From NCBI GenBank assembly GCA_048497495.1, contig JAFHCF010000224.1:1-60832 (forward strand): DNA of 60,832 nt. Direction: 5' to 3'. Below, piece by piece: positions 16,331 to 24,974 of the stretch. Both the position numbers and the translations under genes were made by a program. Below the pieces are notes generated by a model. That model had not been told where the DNA came from and made no database searches. It was given only the letters and a program-made list of their open reading frames with translations. The DNA comes from JAFHCF01 sp048497495 (GTDB lineage Bacteria; Pseudomonadota; Alphaproteobacteria; Rhizobiales; Ancalomicrobiaceae). Every line of letters starts with the position of its first letter. The first letter of the stretch is position 1.

Positions 16331-17539
16331 TTGTCGACCGCTCCGCGCTTCGTCCTCGTCACCACCCCCGCGGCGCGCCGCGCCCCCTGGAGCGCCGCGC
16401 AGGACGCCGTCCTCAACGAGGCCGCCTTCGCTGAGGCGCGCGCCACCATCTCGTCCTGGCCCGGCCATGCGCCGACGCCGCTTCTCGCCCTCACCGGCGT
16501 GGCGCGGGCCGTCGGCATCGCCGCCCTCCACTACAAGCACGAGGCCTCGCGCTTCGGCCTCGGCAGTTTCAAGGCGCTGGGCGGCGCCTATGCGGTGTGG
16601 AAGGTTCTGCTGCGCGGCGCCGCGGCGAAGGGCATCTCGCCCGAGGATACCGCCGCCTTCGCCACCCATGCGGCGGGCGTCACCGTCACCTGCGCCACCG
16701 ACGGCAACCACGGCCGTTCCGTCGCCTGGGGGGCGCGGACCTTCGGCTGCGGCTGCGTCATCTTCATCCACGCGACCGTCAGCGACGGCCGCAAGGCCGA
16801 GATCGAACGCTACGGCGCCCGCGTCGTCCGCTCCGCCGGTAATTACGACGAGAGCGTGCGCGAGGCGCAGGCGGCGGCGGATCGCCAGGGCTGGATCGTC
16901 GTCTCCGACACTTCTTATGAGGGTTACGCCGACATCCCCAAGGACGTCATGCAGGGCTACGAGCTGATGGCGGCCGAGGCGATCGAACAATGGCCGGAGG
17001 CGCTGCCGCCGACCCACGTCTTTCTTCAGACCGGCGTCGGCGGCATGGCGGCGGCGGTCGCCGCCCAGTTCATCCGCCGATCGGGCGCCGCCCGTCCGAC
17101 GATCGTGCTCGCCGATCCGCTGAAGTCGGCCTGTTGGCTGGAGTCGATCCGCGCCGGCCACCCGGTGGCGATCGAGGGCGATCTCGACACGCTGATGGCC
17201 GGGCTCGCCTGCGGCGAGGTCTCCGAACTCGCCTGGCGGGTGCTCGAGAGCGCGACCGACGCCGTCGTCGGGCTCGACGACGCCGCGGCGGTCGAGGCGA
17301 TGAGGCTGCTCGCCGAGGGTCGCCACGGCGACGCGCCGCTGGTCGCCGGCGAATCGGCGGTCGCCGGTTTCGCCGCCCTGCTGGCGGTGGCGAATGATGC
17401 GTCGGCGCGGCAGCGACTGGGGCTCGGGCCGGATGCTCGGGTTCTCGTCTTCGGGACGGAAGGCGCCACCGATCCGGTGCTGTGGGAGCAGCTCGTCGGC
17501 ATGTCGCCGTCGTCGATCGAGGAGCGCGTCCCGGCATGA
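16331..17539 (+). CDS. dpaL: 2,3-diaminopropionate ammonia-lyase (DpaL/YgeX type)
   Basis: A 402-residue PLP enzyme of fold type II. It splits 2,3-diaminopropionate into pyruvate and two ammonia. Lys81 in LGSFKALGGAYAVWK is the PLP Schiff-base lysine; GNHGRSVAWGA binds the cofactor and VVSDTSYEGYADIPKDVMQG and LQTGVGGMAAAVAAQF are characteristic of this subfamily rather than of threonine dehydratases. The start is a TTG preceded by AGGAG. The stop overlaps the start of the M20 hydrolase gene (ATGA). Neighbouring carbamoyl-amino-acid hydrolases suggest the diaminopropionate is made from a ureido precursor; see findings. Confidence 0.9.
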   Translation: MSTAPRFVLVTTPAARRAPWSAAQDAVLNEAAFAEARATISSWPGHAPTPLLALTGVARAVGIAALHYKHEASRFGLGSFKALGGAYAVWKVLLRGAAAKGISPEDTAAFATHAAGVTVTCATDGNHGRSVAWGARTFGCGCVIFIHATVSDGRKAEIERYGARVVRSAGNYDESVREAQAAADRQGWIVVSDTSYEGYADIPKDVMQGYELMAAEAIEQWPEALPPTHVFLQTGVGGMAAAVAAQFIRRSGAARPTIVLADPLKSACWLESIRAGHPVAIEGDLDTLMAGLACGEVSELAWRVLESATDAVVGLDDAAAVEAMRLLAEGRHGDAPLVAGESAVAGFAALLAVANDASARQRLGLGPDARVLVFGTEGATDPVLWEQLVGMSPSSIEERVPA

Positions 17540-18780
17540 TCGCGATCCCCACGCCGCGCATCGATCTCGATCGCCTGATGGGCCGGATCGAGGCTCTCGG
17601 CCGGGTCGGCGCGCTTCCCGGCGGTGGCGTCTGCCGTCTGGCGCTGACGGCCGAGGACGGGGAGGGGCGACGGCTCGTCGTCGGCTGGATGCGCGATCTC
17701 GGCCTCGCCATCTCGATCGACCGCATCGGCAACGTCTGGGGCACCCGCGCCGGGACCACCGAGGGCGCGCCGGTGATGATCGGCTCGCACATCGACACGG
17801 TGGCGACCGGTGGGCTCTACGACGGCAATCTCGGCGTGCTCGCCGGGCTCGAGGTGATCGCGGCGCTGGACGACGCGAGGGCGACGACGCGGCGGCCGAT
17901 CGCCGTCGCCTTCTTCACCAACGAGGAGGGCGCCCGCTTCGCCCCCGACATGATGGGCAGCGCCGTTCATCAGGGCGCGCTCGACCTCGACGCGGCGCTC
18001 GCCACCATCGGCATCGACGGCAGGTCGGTCGCGGCGGAACTGCGCGAGATCGGCTTCGCCGGCGACCTGCCGCCGAAATACCTCGTGCCCCACGCCTATC
18101 TCGAACTCCACGTCGAGCAGGGGCCGGTGCTCGAGCGCGATGGGCTCGCGATCGGCGCGGTGAGCGGGGTCCAGGGCATCTCGTGGACCGAATACACGGT
18201 CACGGGCGTCTCCAACCATGCCGGCACCACGCCGATGTCGATGCGCTGCGACGCGGCGCTGGTGGCGGCGCGGGCGGTGGTGGCGGTGCGCGAGATCGCC
18301 GAACGGCTGGGGGGCACGCAGGTGGCGACCGTCGGCGCGCTGCGGCTCGAGCCCGGGCTGGTCAACGTCGTGGCGCGCAAGGCGGTCTTCACCGTCGATC
18401 TGCGCAACACCGACGAGGGGATCCTGCGCGAGGCGGAAGCGCTGGCGGAAGCCGCGATCGGGCAAGCGGCGCGGGCGGAGGGCGCGACGGTCGCGAGCCG
18501 CCGGCTGGCGCGGTTCGAGCCGGTGGAGTTCGATCCTCGCCTCGTCGCCCTGGTGGAGACGGCGGCGAAGCGGCGCGGCGCGAGTGTCCTGCGGATGCCG
18601 TCGGGCGCCGGCCACGACGCCCAGATGTTCGCGCCCAACTGCCCGACCGGCATGATCTTCGTGCCGAGCCGGGGCGGGCTCAGCCACAACGTCCGCGAAT
18701 ACACCGCGCCGCAGGAGATCGGCCTCGGCGCCGAGATCCTCCTCGACGTGGCGCTGACGCTCGCCGAATCCCGCGACTGA
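17536..18780 (+). CDS. M20-family amidohydrolase, N-carbamoyl-L-amino-acid hydrolase/allantoate amidohydrolase type
   Basis: A 414-residue zinc-dependent amidase of the HyuC/AllC branch of M20. Two-metal ligands are visible in order: GSHIDTVATGGLYDGNLGVL (His and Asp), TNEEGARF (Glu), LHVEQGPVLE (His) and, near the C-terminus, PSGAGHDAQMFA (His). The substrate-binding SNHAGTTPMSMR lid region is present. Such enzymes remove a carbamoyl group from N-carbamoyl amino acids or split allantoate. It is translationally coupled to the diaminopropionate ammonia-lyase gene and is followed by a D-carbamoylase-like gene. The exact substrate is not known. Confidence 0.92.
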   Translation: MIAIPTPRIDLDRLMGRIEALGRVGALPGGGVCRLALTAEDGEGRRLVVGWMRDLGLAISIDRIGNVWGTRAGTTEGAPVMIGSHIDTVATGGLYDGNLGVLAGLEVIAALDDARATTRRPIAVAFFTNEEGARFAPDMMGSAVHQGALDLDAALATIGIDGRSVAAELREIGFAGDLPPKYLVPHAYLELHVEQGPVLERDGLAIGAVSGVQGISWTEYTVTGVSNHAGTTPMSMRCDAALVAARAVVAVREIAERLGGTQVATVGALRLEPGLVNVVARKAVFTVDLRNTDEGILREAEALAEAAIGQAARAEGATVASRRLARFEPVEFDPRLVALVETAAKRRGASVLRMPSGAGHDAQMFAPNCPTGMIFVPSRGGLSHNVREYTAPQEIGLGAEILLDVALTLAESRD

Positions 18781-18794
18781 AGACGAGATCCCCG

Positions 18795-19709
18795 ATGTCC
18801 AGAATGATCACCCTCGCCGCCGCCCAGCTCGGGCCCATCGCCCGTGACGAACCGCGGGCCTCGGCCGTGGCGCGGATGATCGCGCTGATGGAGCGGGCGG
18901 CGGGCTCGGGCGCCGGGTTGGTGGTGTTCCCGGAACTGGCGCTGACGACGTTCTTTCCGCGCTGGTACATGGAGGATCAGCGGGACGTCGACGCCTGGTT
19001 CGAGACCGAGATGCCGTCGGCCGAGACCCTGCCGCTGTTCGAGGCGGCGCGGCGGCTCGGGGTCGGGTTCTATCTCGGCTATGCCGAGAAGACGGTCGAC
19101 GCGACCGGCGCGACCCGGCGTTTCAACACCTCGATCATCGTCGACGATCAGGGGGTGATCCTCGGCAAGTATCGCAAGATCCATCTGCCGGGCCATCGCG
19201 AGTATGAAGCCTGGCGGCCGTTCCAGCACCTGGAAAAGCGCTATTTCGAGCCCGGCGATCTCGGCTTTCGGGTCCACCAGGCCTTCGGCGGACGGGTCGG
19301 CATGTGCATCTGCAACGACCGGCGCTGGCCGGAGACCTTCCGCGTCCTCGGGCTGCAGAAGGCGGAGCTGGTGCTGCTCGGCTACAACACGCCGGTGCAC
19401 TATCCGCTCGCCCCGGAACACGACCATCTCCAGGATTTCCACAATCATCTGGTGATGCAGGCGGGCGCCTATCAGAACGGCACCTGGGTGGTGGGCGTGG
19501 CCAAGGCGGGGCGCGAGGAGGACTGCGATCTGATCGGCGGCTCCTGCATCATCGCGCCGACCGGTGAGATCGTGGCGCGGTGCACGACGCTCGGCGACGA
19601 GATCGCGCTGGCCGAATGCGACCTCGACCGCTGCCGGGAGATCCAGGATCACATTTTCAATTTCGAGCTCCATCGGCGACCCGAGGAATACGGCCTGCTC
19701 ACCGCCTGA
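18795..19709 (+). CDS. Nitrilase-superfamily N-carbamoyl-D-amino-acid hydrolase
   Basis: A 304-residue protein whose catalytic triad aligns almost exactly with D-carbamoylases: Glu47 in VFPELALTTFFPRW, Lys128 in GKYRKIHLPGH and Cys173 in MCICNDRRWPETFRVLGLQ. The length matches the family (about 304). It hydrolyses N-carbamoyl amino acids of D configuration (or a related ureido acid) to the amino acid, CO2 and ammonia in the cytoplasm. Third enzyme in the operon after the ammonia-lyase and the L-type carbamoylase. No hydantoinase is present, so the operon appears to start from ureido acids rather than cyclic hydantoins. Confidence 0.9.
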   Translation: MSRMITLAAAQLGPIARDEPRASAVARMIALMERAAGSGAGLVVFPELALTTFFPRWYMEDQRDVDAWFETEMPSAETLPLFEAARRLGVGFYLGYAEKTVDATGATRRFNTSIIVDDQGVILGKYRKIHLPGHREYEAWRPFQHLEKRYFEPGDLGFRVHQAFGGRVGMCICNDRRWPETFRVLGLQKAELVLLGYNTPVHYPLAPEHDHLQDFHNHLVMQAGAYQNGTWVVGVAKAGREEDCDLIGGSCIIAPTGEIVARCTTLGDEIALAECDLDRCREIQDHIFNFELHRRPEEYGLLTA

Positions 19710-19736
19710 GGCGGGCGGCGCGGGTTCCCTTCCCCG

Positions 19737-19860
19737 CGCGATGGTTCGAGACGGGCTCGTGGCCCGTGCGCTCCTCACCAAGAAACTCTCGTAATTGTTA
19801 CGAAGAATCCAGAGGCGCCTCATGGTGGGGAGGGCCATGGGCTGGTCTCGAACCATCGCG
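19737..19860. repeat. Palindromic intergenic repeat, copy A
   Basis: A 124-base element bounded by perfect 16-base inverted arms, CGCGATGGTTCGAGAC (19737-19752) and GTCTCGAACCATCGCG (19845-19860), with a second inner pair CTCCTCACCA / TGGTGGGGAG. Copies B (22662-22781) and C (25817-25934) share the arms and the inner TCACCATGA / TCATGGTGA half-sites while the centre differs. It fills most of the 312-base gap between the carbamoylase and rubrerythrin genes; the rest of that gap shows nothing recognisable. Confidence 0.85.
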
Positions 19861-20021
19861 CACCGGCATCGCCGAGAGGACCCGCCGAATCATGCGAGGA
19901 TCCCCATAGGGGAAAGGTCGGATGAAACCGGTCTCGCGTAGTGGTTAGGTCTTCGTCCATCGGCCGTCGCGCGAGGCAGGTCACGCCGCTCGCGGGCGGG
20001 CCGTCGACCAAGGAGCACCCC

Positions 20022-20522
20022 ATGAGCACCCTCGAGGATCTGAAAGAAGCCTTCGCCGGCGAATCCCAGGCCAACCGCAGATATCTCGCCTATGGCGAAC
20101 AGGCGGAAACGGACGGCTTTCCGGGCGTCGCCAAGCTGTTCCGCGCCGTCGCCGCGGCCGAGACCATCCATGCGCTCGCCCATCTGCGCGCCATGGACGG
20201 CGTCGCCGGGACGGCGGCCAACCTCGTCGACGCCATGGCCGGCGAGAAGGACGAGTTCACCGAGATGTATCCGCCGATGCTGGAGCGGGCGCAGGAAGAG
20301 GGTCACAAGAAGGCGACGCGCTCGATGCGCTACGCCCTCGAGGTGGAGAAGGTCCACTACGACCTCTTCACCAAGGCGCTCGCCGCCGTCACGGACGGCA
20401 CCGATCTCGGCGACGTCCACACCCGAGTCTGCCCTCACTGCGGCCACACGGTGATCGGCGAGGCACCCGATGCCTGCCCGGTCTGCGGTTGCAAGGGCGA
20501 GCGTTATCTCGAGATCGAATGA
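20022..20522 (+). CDS. Rubrerythrin with C-terminal rubredoxin-like domain
   Basis: A 166-residue protein. The N-terminal ferritin-like diiron domain (residues about 1-130) has the ligand motifs GESQANRRYLAYGEQAE, AAETIHALAHLRAM and YALEVEKVHYDLF. The C-terminal rubredoxin-like iron site is CPHCGHT and CPVCGCKG near residues 137-160. Rubrerythrins reduce hydrogen peroxide with electrons passed through the rubredoxin site and protect anaerobic or microaerobic cells. GGAGCACCCC precedes the ATG. It stands alone, flanked by the repeat element and a gene-free stretch, and would suit protection of the oxygen-sensitive PFOR encoded nearby. Confidence 0.93.
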   Translation: MSTLEDLKEAFAGESQANRRYLAYGEQAETDGFPGVAKLFRAVAAAETIHALAHLRAMDGVAGTAANLVDAMAGEKDEFTEMYPPMLERAQEEGHKKATRSMRYALEVEKVHYDLFTKALAAVTDGTDLGDVHTRVCPHCGHTVIGEAPDACPVCGCKGERYLEIE

Positions 20523-20915
20523 GCGGCGATACTCGGCTCCTCCGCGCGACGACGACGCCCCCCGGGGCTTCGCCACAGGGGGGAAGTCCGATCAGGTAGG
20601 TTGCGGATGAGACGGGGAAATCCGCGATTCCGCTTGAGCCGGTCGCTTCGCAGCCCTTACCATCGCCCTCGGCATCGAAGCGCGGCTGCGATACCGCCCG
20701 GTCGTTTCCCGTCGGTGAACCGTCCCGGACGCCCGACACGCGGGTACCGGGTCCGTGAGGGGTCCGGCGCGGGTTTGCGACCGCGACGACGGGTTCCACC
20801 CCGCGCCCCAAGGGGCGCGGTGAATACGCGGGGGCCCGTCCTCGTGCACCTCGACCATCCACGCCGGTCGTGTTCCGGCGCGACCGTTCACCGTTCTCGG
20901 ATCGGAATGCTGATC
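20523..20915. other. Gene-free stretch between rubrerythrin and carboxyltransferase genes
   Basis: No convincing gene is seen in these 393 bases. It holds a C-run/G-run hairpin just after rubrerythrin (about 20559-20583, CCCCCC paired with GGGGGG), which could terminate that transcript, and a perfect hairpin CCGCGCCCC-AA-GGGGCGCGG at 20801-20820 without a T-run. A promoter for the downstream gene probably lies here but no good -10/-35 pair was recognised. Confidence 0.5.
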
Positions 20916-22502
20916 ATGACCGTCTCGTCCAAACCTCTTCGAATGACGGAACTGGCGCTGCGCGATGCGCATCAGTCGCTGTTCGCGACGCGCATGCGCA
21001 TCGACGACATGCTGCCGATCGCCGAGAAACTCGATCGGATGGGCTACTGGTCGATCGAATCCTGGGGCGGGGCGACCTTCGACGCCTGCATCCGCTTCCT
21101 CGGCGAGGACCCGTGGGAACGCATCCGCGAATTGAAGAAGGCGATGCCGAGGACGCCGCAGCAGATGTTGCTGCGCGGGCAGAACCTGATCGGCTATCGC
21201 CACTACGCCGACGACGTCGTCGAGACCTTCGTCGAGCGCTCGGCGGTCAACGGCGTCGGGGTCTTCCGCGTCTTCGACGCGCTGAACGACGTGCGCAATC
21301 TCGAGACCGCGATGAAGGCGGTGAAGAAGCAGGGCCAGCACGCCCAGGGCACGATCTGCTACACCACCTCGCCGGTCCACACGGTCGCCAAGTGGATCGA
21401 TCTCGGTCGCCGCATCGAGGACATGGGCGCCGACAGCGTCTGCCTGAAGGACATGGCCGGGCTGATCGGGCCGTTCCAGGCCCACGAGATCGTCAAGGGG
21501 CTGAAGTCGGCGCTGGCGATCCCGATCCACATGCATGCCCACGCGACCACCGGCCTGTCGACGGCGGCGATCGTCAAGGCGGTCGAGGCGGGGCTCGACG
21601 GCGTCGATACGGCGATCTCGTCGATGTCCCACACCTATGGCCACAGCGCCACGGAGTCGGTGGTGGCGATCTTCCGCGACACCGACCGCGACACCGGCCT
21701 CGACATGCACGCGCTCGAGGACGTCGCCGCCTATTTCCGCAAGGTCCGGCCGAAATACGCCAAGTTCGAGGGCTCGCTGCGCGGCATCGATTCCCGCATC
21801 CTGGTGGCGCAGGTGCCGGGCGGCATGCTGACCAACATGGAAGGCCAGTTGAAGCAGCAGAAGGCCGAGCACCGGTTCGACGAGGTCCTGGCCGAGATCC
21901 CGCGCGTCCGCGAGGACCTCGGCTTCCTGCCGCTGGTCACCCCGACCTCGCAGATCGTCGGCACGCAAGCGGTGATGAACGTGTTGCTCGGCGAGCGCTA
22001 CAAGGTGATCGCCACCGAGGTGCAGGGCATCCTGCGCGGCGAGTACGGGGAACTGCCGGCGCCGTGCAACGCCGCGCTCCAGGCCCGGGTGCTCGACGGC
22101 AAGGATCCGATCACCTGCCGGCCGGCCGATCTCCTGAAGCCGGAGATGGACCATCTGGCGACCGAGCTCGTCGATCAGGCGAAGAGTGAGGACATCCGCC
22201 TCGCCGAGGGTGAGAACACCATCGACGACGTCCTGACCTGGGCGCTGTTCCCGCAGGTCGGGATGAAGTTCCTCAAGAATCGCGGCAATCCGGCGGCCTT
22301 CGAGCCGCCTCCGGGCGCCGCCGAAGCGACGCCGGTGGCGGCACCGCCGAAGGCCGCCGCTCCGGCGCCGGCTCCGGTCGCCCCGCCGCCCGCGGCACCC
22401 GCCGCTCCGTCGGCATCGGTTCCCAACGGCAAGGCTCACGCCTATCGCCTGGTGGTCGACGGCCAGCCCTTCATGGTCGAGGTCGTCGAGACCAACGGCT
22501 GA
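20916..22502 (+). CDS. oadA: OadA/PycB-type carboxyltransferase subunit lacking its biotin-attachment site
   Basis: A 528-residue protein of the oxaloacetate decarboxylase alpha / pyruvate carboxylase B type. The carboxyltransferase barrel is complete: ALRDAHQSLFATRMRIDDML (catalytic Asp), the carbamylated Lys178 in CLKDMAGLIGPFQAHEI, and metal-binding HMHAHATTGLSTAAIVKAVE. A conserved domain follows to about residue 455 and then a Pro/Ala linker (22300-22420). The chain ends inside the first strand of the biotinyl domain (AYRLVVDGQPFMVEVVETNG), so the roughly 65 residues with the EAMKM biotin motif are absent. Start: ATG 20916 is spaced better from an upstream GGA than the ATG at 20907. The biotin domain must be supplied in trans, or the protein is defective. 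Confidence 0.88.
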   Translation: MTVSSKPLRMTELALRDAHQSLFATRMRIDDMLPIAEKLDRMGYWSIESWGGATFDACIRFLGEDPWERIRELKKAMPRTPQQMLLRGQNLIGYRHYADDVVETFVERSAVNGVGVFRVFDALNDVRNLETAMKAVKKQGQHAQGTICYTTSPVHTVAKWIDLGRRIEDMGADSVCLKDMAGLIGPFQAHEIVKGLKSALAIPIHMHAHATTGLSTAAIVKAVEAGLDGVDTAISSMSHTYGHSATESVVAIFRDTDRDTGLDMHALEDVAAYFRKVRPKYAKFEGSLRGIDSRILVAQVPGGMLTNMEGQLKQQKAEHRFDEVLAEIPRVREDLGFLPLVTPTSQIVGTQAVMNVLLGERYKVIATEVQGILRGEYGELPAPCNAALQARVLDGKDPITCRPADLLKPEMDHLATELVDQAKSEDIRLAEGENTIDDVLTWALFPQVGMKFLKNRGNPAAFEPPPGAAEATPVAAPPKAAAPAPAPVAPPPAAPAAPSASVPNGKAHAYRLVVDGQPFMVEVVETNG

Positions 22503-22661
22503 CGGCTTCGGTCCGGGGGCGGCGCGAAGTCCGAGGCGGCCGGCCTCTCCGTACCGGCGACGGCGGGTTCGACCCACTGCGGCCGCGACACCGCCGGCCG
22601 CGGATCGTTCCCCCTTGGGGGACTTCCGCGTGATTCGCCATGTCGTCCTGGCGATATCCGT

Positions 22662-22781
22662 GCGCGATGGTTCGAGGCTCGCGTTGCTCGCACCTCACCA
22701 TGAAGCGCTTGTAATTTCGGCAACTAGAACAAATGCTTCATGGTGAGGCGCCCCACCTGGCGGGACCTCGAACCATCGCGC
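22662..22781. repeat. Palindromic intergenic repeat, copy B
   Basis: A 120-base element with perfect 16-base arms GCGCGATGGTTCGAGG (22662-22677) and CCTCGAACCATCGCGC (22766-22781), plus inner half-sites CCTCACCATGAAGC and GCTTCATGGTGAGG that also pair perfectly. Same family as copies at 19737-19860 and 25817-25934. Confidence 0.85.
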
Positions 22782-23119
22782 TCCGAGGTCGAAGAGAAGA
22801 TTCTTCGAACCACGCGGAGGCCCCGCGAGGGGGAGAAGGGAGGGCGCGCATACGCGCCGGGCGGCCAACCGGACAGCCGTGGGTCGAGCCGGCAAGGACG
22901 GGCCGAAGAGGCGGGCGAACGGCGTCGGGCGCCAGTGCCCTGTCGCGCTCTTCCCCGTATCGTGGGTGAGCAGCCCATGCGACCGGCGCCTGTCCTCGTC
23001 GTGAAGGGGGCTCTCGAACGGGAGACCCGGGCGGCGGAGTGTTGTATGTATCCCTCGGCGGGGCGATCCTTCGGAGACAATGAGGGACGCCGCGCCGCAG
23101 GGAAGAAGGAGCCCCACCC
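22782..23119. other. Gene-free stretch upstream of NitT/TauT-type ABC operon
   Basis: No gene supported. Downstream of the repeat the sequence is G-rich and ends with a ribosome-binding site (AAGAAGGAG) just before the binding-protein ATG. A promoter is expected but none was recognised with confidence. Confidence 0.4.
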
Positions 23120-24148
23120 ATGCATTCTCTCTCTCTCGATCGCCGTCGGTTCCTGACCGCAGCCGGTGCCCTCGGTCTGGCCGGCGCGTTCGCGACGCCG
23201 TCGCGCGCGGCGACCAAGCTGAACCTCGGCGTGCTGCATCTGGGCAGCCATTCCCCGAGCTTCATCGCCTTCGAGCGAGGCTACTTCCGTGACGAGGGTT
23301 TCGACGTCGAACTGAAGTTCTTCGAGGCGGCGCAGCCGCTCGCCGTGGCGATCGCCTCGGGCGACGCCGATTACGGCGTCACCGCGATGAGCGGCGGTCT
23401 CGTCAGCCTGGCGGAGAAGAACGCGGTTCGGGTGATCGGCGGCGCCCTGATGGAACAGAAGGGCCATGTCGGCTCCATCCTGCTCGCCTCCAACAAGGCC
23501 TGGGAGGCCGGGCTGAAGACCCCGAAGGATCTCGCCGGCCACAGCTTCGGCATCACCACGGCCGGATCCTCGTTCCACTTCATGATCCACAAGGTCGCGC
23601 AGGGCGCCGGCATCCCGATGTCGTCGATCTCGCTCAAGCCGCTGCATAAGCTCGGCGCGGTGGTCGCCGCCCTGTCGAGCGGCCAGATCGACAGCTGGGC
23701 GATCCAGACGAGCATCGCCAAGAAGATGATCGCCGAGGGTACCGCCAAGCAGATCGGGCTGATCTCCGACTTCGCGCCCAACTATCAGGTCACGACGGTG
23801 TTCACCTCGAAGGCCAACGCCTCCGACGAACGCGCCAAGACGCAAGCCTTCGTGCGGGCCTATTCGCGCGCCGTCGACGACTACGATTCGGCCTTCGTCG
23901 ATCGCACCGCGCCGGCGAGCGAGGTCGACGCCATCGCCCAGATCGTCCACAAATACGTCGGTACCTCGACCCCCTTCGAGGTGGCGCGAGAGCGGCTGGT
24001 CGACGATGCCATCCGCATCAATCGGGGGTTGGCGCTGTCGCTCGCGTCGGTCACCGAGCAGCTCGACTGGTTCAAGTCGGAAAAGATGGTCAAGGACACC
24101 ATCACGCCCGAGATGGTCTTCGACACTTCCTACGTGAAGACCATCTGA
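23120..24148 (+). CDS. NitT/TauT-family ABC substrate-binding protein with twin-arginine signal
   Basis: A 342-residue periplasmic binding protein of the SsuA/TauA/ThiY type. The N-terminus (LDRRRFLTAAGALGLAGAFA) is a twin-arginine (Tat) signal. The mature part starts TKLNLGVLHLGSHSPSFIAF, with GYFRDEGFDVELKFFEAAQP and the GDADYGVTAMSGGLVSLAEK ligand-site strand typical of the family. Relatives bind sulfonates, nitrate, thiamine precursors or aromatic acids; which one applies cannot be told. GGAG precedes the ATG. The ATPase and permease of the same importer follow. Confidence 0.9.
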   Translation: MHSLSLDRRRFLTAAGALGLAGAFATPSRAATKLNLGVLHLGSHSPSFIAFERGYFRDEGFDVELKFFEAAQPLAVAIASGDADYGVTAMSGGLVSLAEKNAVRVIGGALMEQKGHVGSILLASNKAWEAGLKTPKDLAGHSFGITTAGSSFHFMIHKVAQGAGIPMSSISLKPLHKLGAVVAALSSGQIDSWAIQTSIAKKMIAEGTAKQIGLISDFAPNYQVTTVFTSKANASDERAKTQAFVRAYSRAVDDYDSAFVDRTAPASEVDAIAQIVHKYVGTSTPFEVARERLVDDAIRINRGLALSLASVTEQLDWFKSEKMVKDTITPEMVFDTSYVKTI

Positions 24149-24158
24149 GGATCGATCA

Positions 24159-24189
24159 ACGAGGCCGCGAGCCCCATTCCCGGCCTCGT
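24159..24189 (+). other. Intercistronic hairpin after binding-protein gene
   Basis: ACGAGGCCG (24159-24167) and CGGCCTCGT (24181-24189) form a perfect 9-bp stem with a 13-base loop, 10 bases after the stop codon and 17 before the ATPase start. No T-run. Confidence 0.55.
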
Positions 24190-24206
24190 CCCGGGCGGAG
24201 AAGTTC

Positions 24207-24974
24207 ATGGATCTGTTGATCGAGAACGTCGGCCATTCCTATGGACCGGTCGAGGTTCTGCGTGACGTCACGCTCGACATTCCGCGCGGGCAGATCGTCT
24301 GTCTGGTCGGCCCGTCCGGCTGCGGCAAGTCGACCCTGCTGAGGTTTCTCGGCGGGCTCGAGCAGCCGTCGCGCGGGCGGGTGTTGACGGTGGGCGAACC
24401 GCCTGAGGATTCGCTCAATCCGCTGACCTACGTCTTCCAGCATTTCGCGCTGCTGCCGTGGCGCAGCGTCGAGGGCAACGTGCGGCTGGTGCTCGAGGAT
24501 CACCGGCTCGGCCGCGACGAGACCGAGGCGATCGTCGCCGACGTCCTGGCGCGCACCCGGCTCACCGAGTTCCGCCGGGCTCTGCCCAAACAGTTGTCCG
24601 GCGGCATGAAGCAGCGCGTCGCCATCGCCCGGGCACTGGCGGTTCGGCCGGCGGTGATGCTGCTCGACGAGCCCTTGTCGGCGCTCGACAGCCAGACCCG
24701 CGAGTTGCTACTCGACGATCTCGTCTCCTTGTGGACGCGCCAGCCGTTCACGGCGGTCTACGTCACCCACAATCTCGCCGAGGCGGTGCGCCTCGGTCAT
24801 CGGATCGTCGTCCTGTCGCGCCGCCCGGGGCGGATCCAGGCGGTGGAGACGATCGACATGCCGCTCGCCGAGCGCAGCCTCGGCGATCCGACGCTCGAGG
24901 CCCATCAGAAACGGCTGTGGGATCTGATGCGCGACGAGGCGATGGCGGCGGATCGGGAGTTGATCGATGGGTGA
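24207..24974 (+). CDS. NitT/TauT-family ABC transporter ATP-binding protein (SsuB/TauB type)
   Basis: A 255-residue ATPase. Walker A GPSGCGKST lies at about residues 35-43, Q-loop YVFQHFALLPWRSV (the LPW pattern of the SsuB/TauB branch), signature LSGGMKQRVAIARAL near 130, Walker B VMLLDEPLSALDSQTRELL, and switch histidine in YVTHNLAEAVRLGHR. It powers the importer with the binding protein before it and the permease after it; it overlaps the permease gene by eight bases. Confidence 0.93.
   Translation: MDLLIENVGHSYGPVEVLRDVTLDIPRGQIVCLVGPSGCGKSTLLRFLGGLEQPSRGRVLTVGEPPEDSLNPLTYVFQHFALLPWRSVEGNVRLVLEDHRLGRDETEAIVADVLARTRLTEFRRALPKQLSGGMKQRVAIARALAVRPAVMLLDEPLSALDSQTRELLLDDLVSLWTRQPFTAVYVTHNLAEAVRLGHRIVVLSRRPGRIQAVETIDMPLAERSLGDPTLEAHQKRLWDLMRDEAMAADRELIDG

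Noticed and set aside
20801..20820. Hairpin CCGCGCCCC-AA-GGGGCGCGG as an intrinsic terminator
   Set aside because: A two-base loop, no T-run and a location 280 bases after the nearest stop make termination doubtful; kept only as part of the intergenic description.
22503..22661. Search for the missing biotinyl domain in other frames after the carboxyltransferase gene
   Set aside because: No AMKM-type motif or beta-strand pattern was found in any of the three plus frames, so a simple recent frameshift does not explain the truncation.
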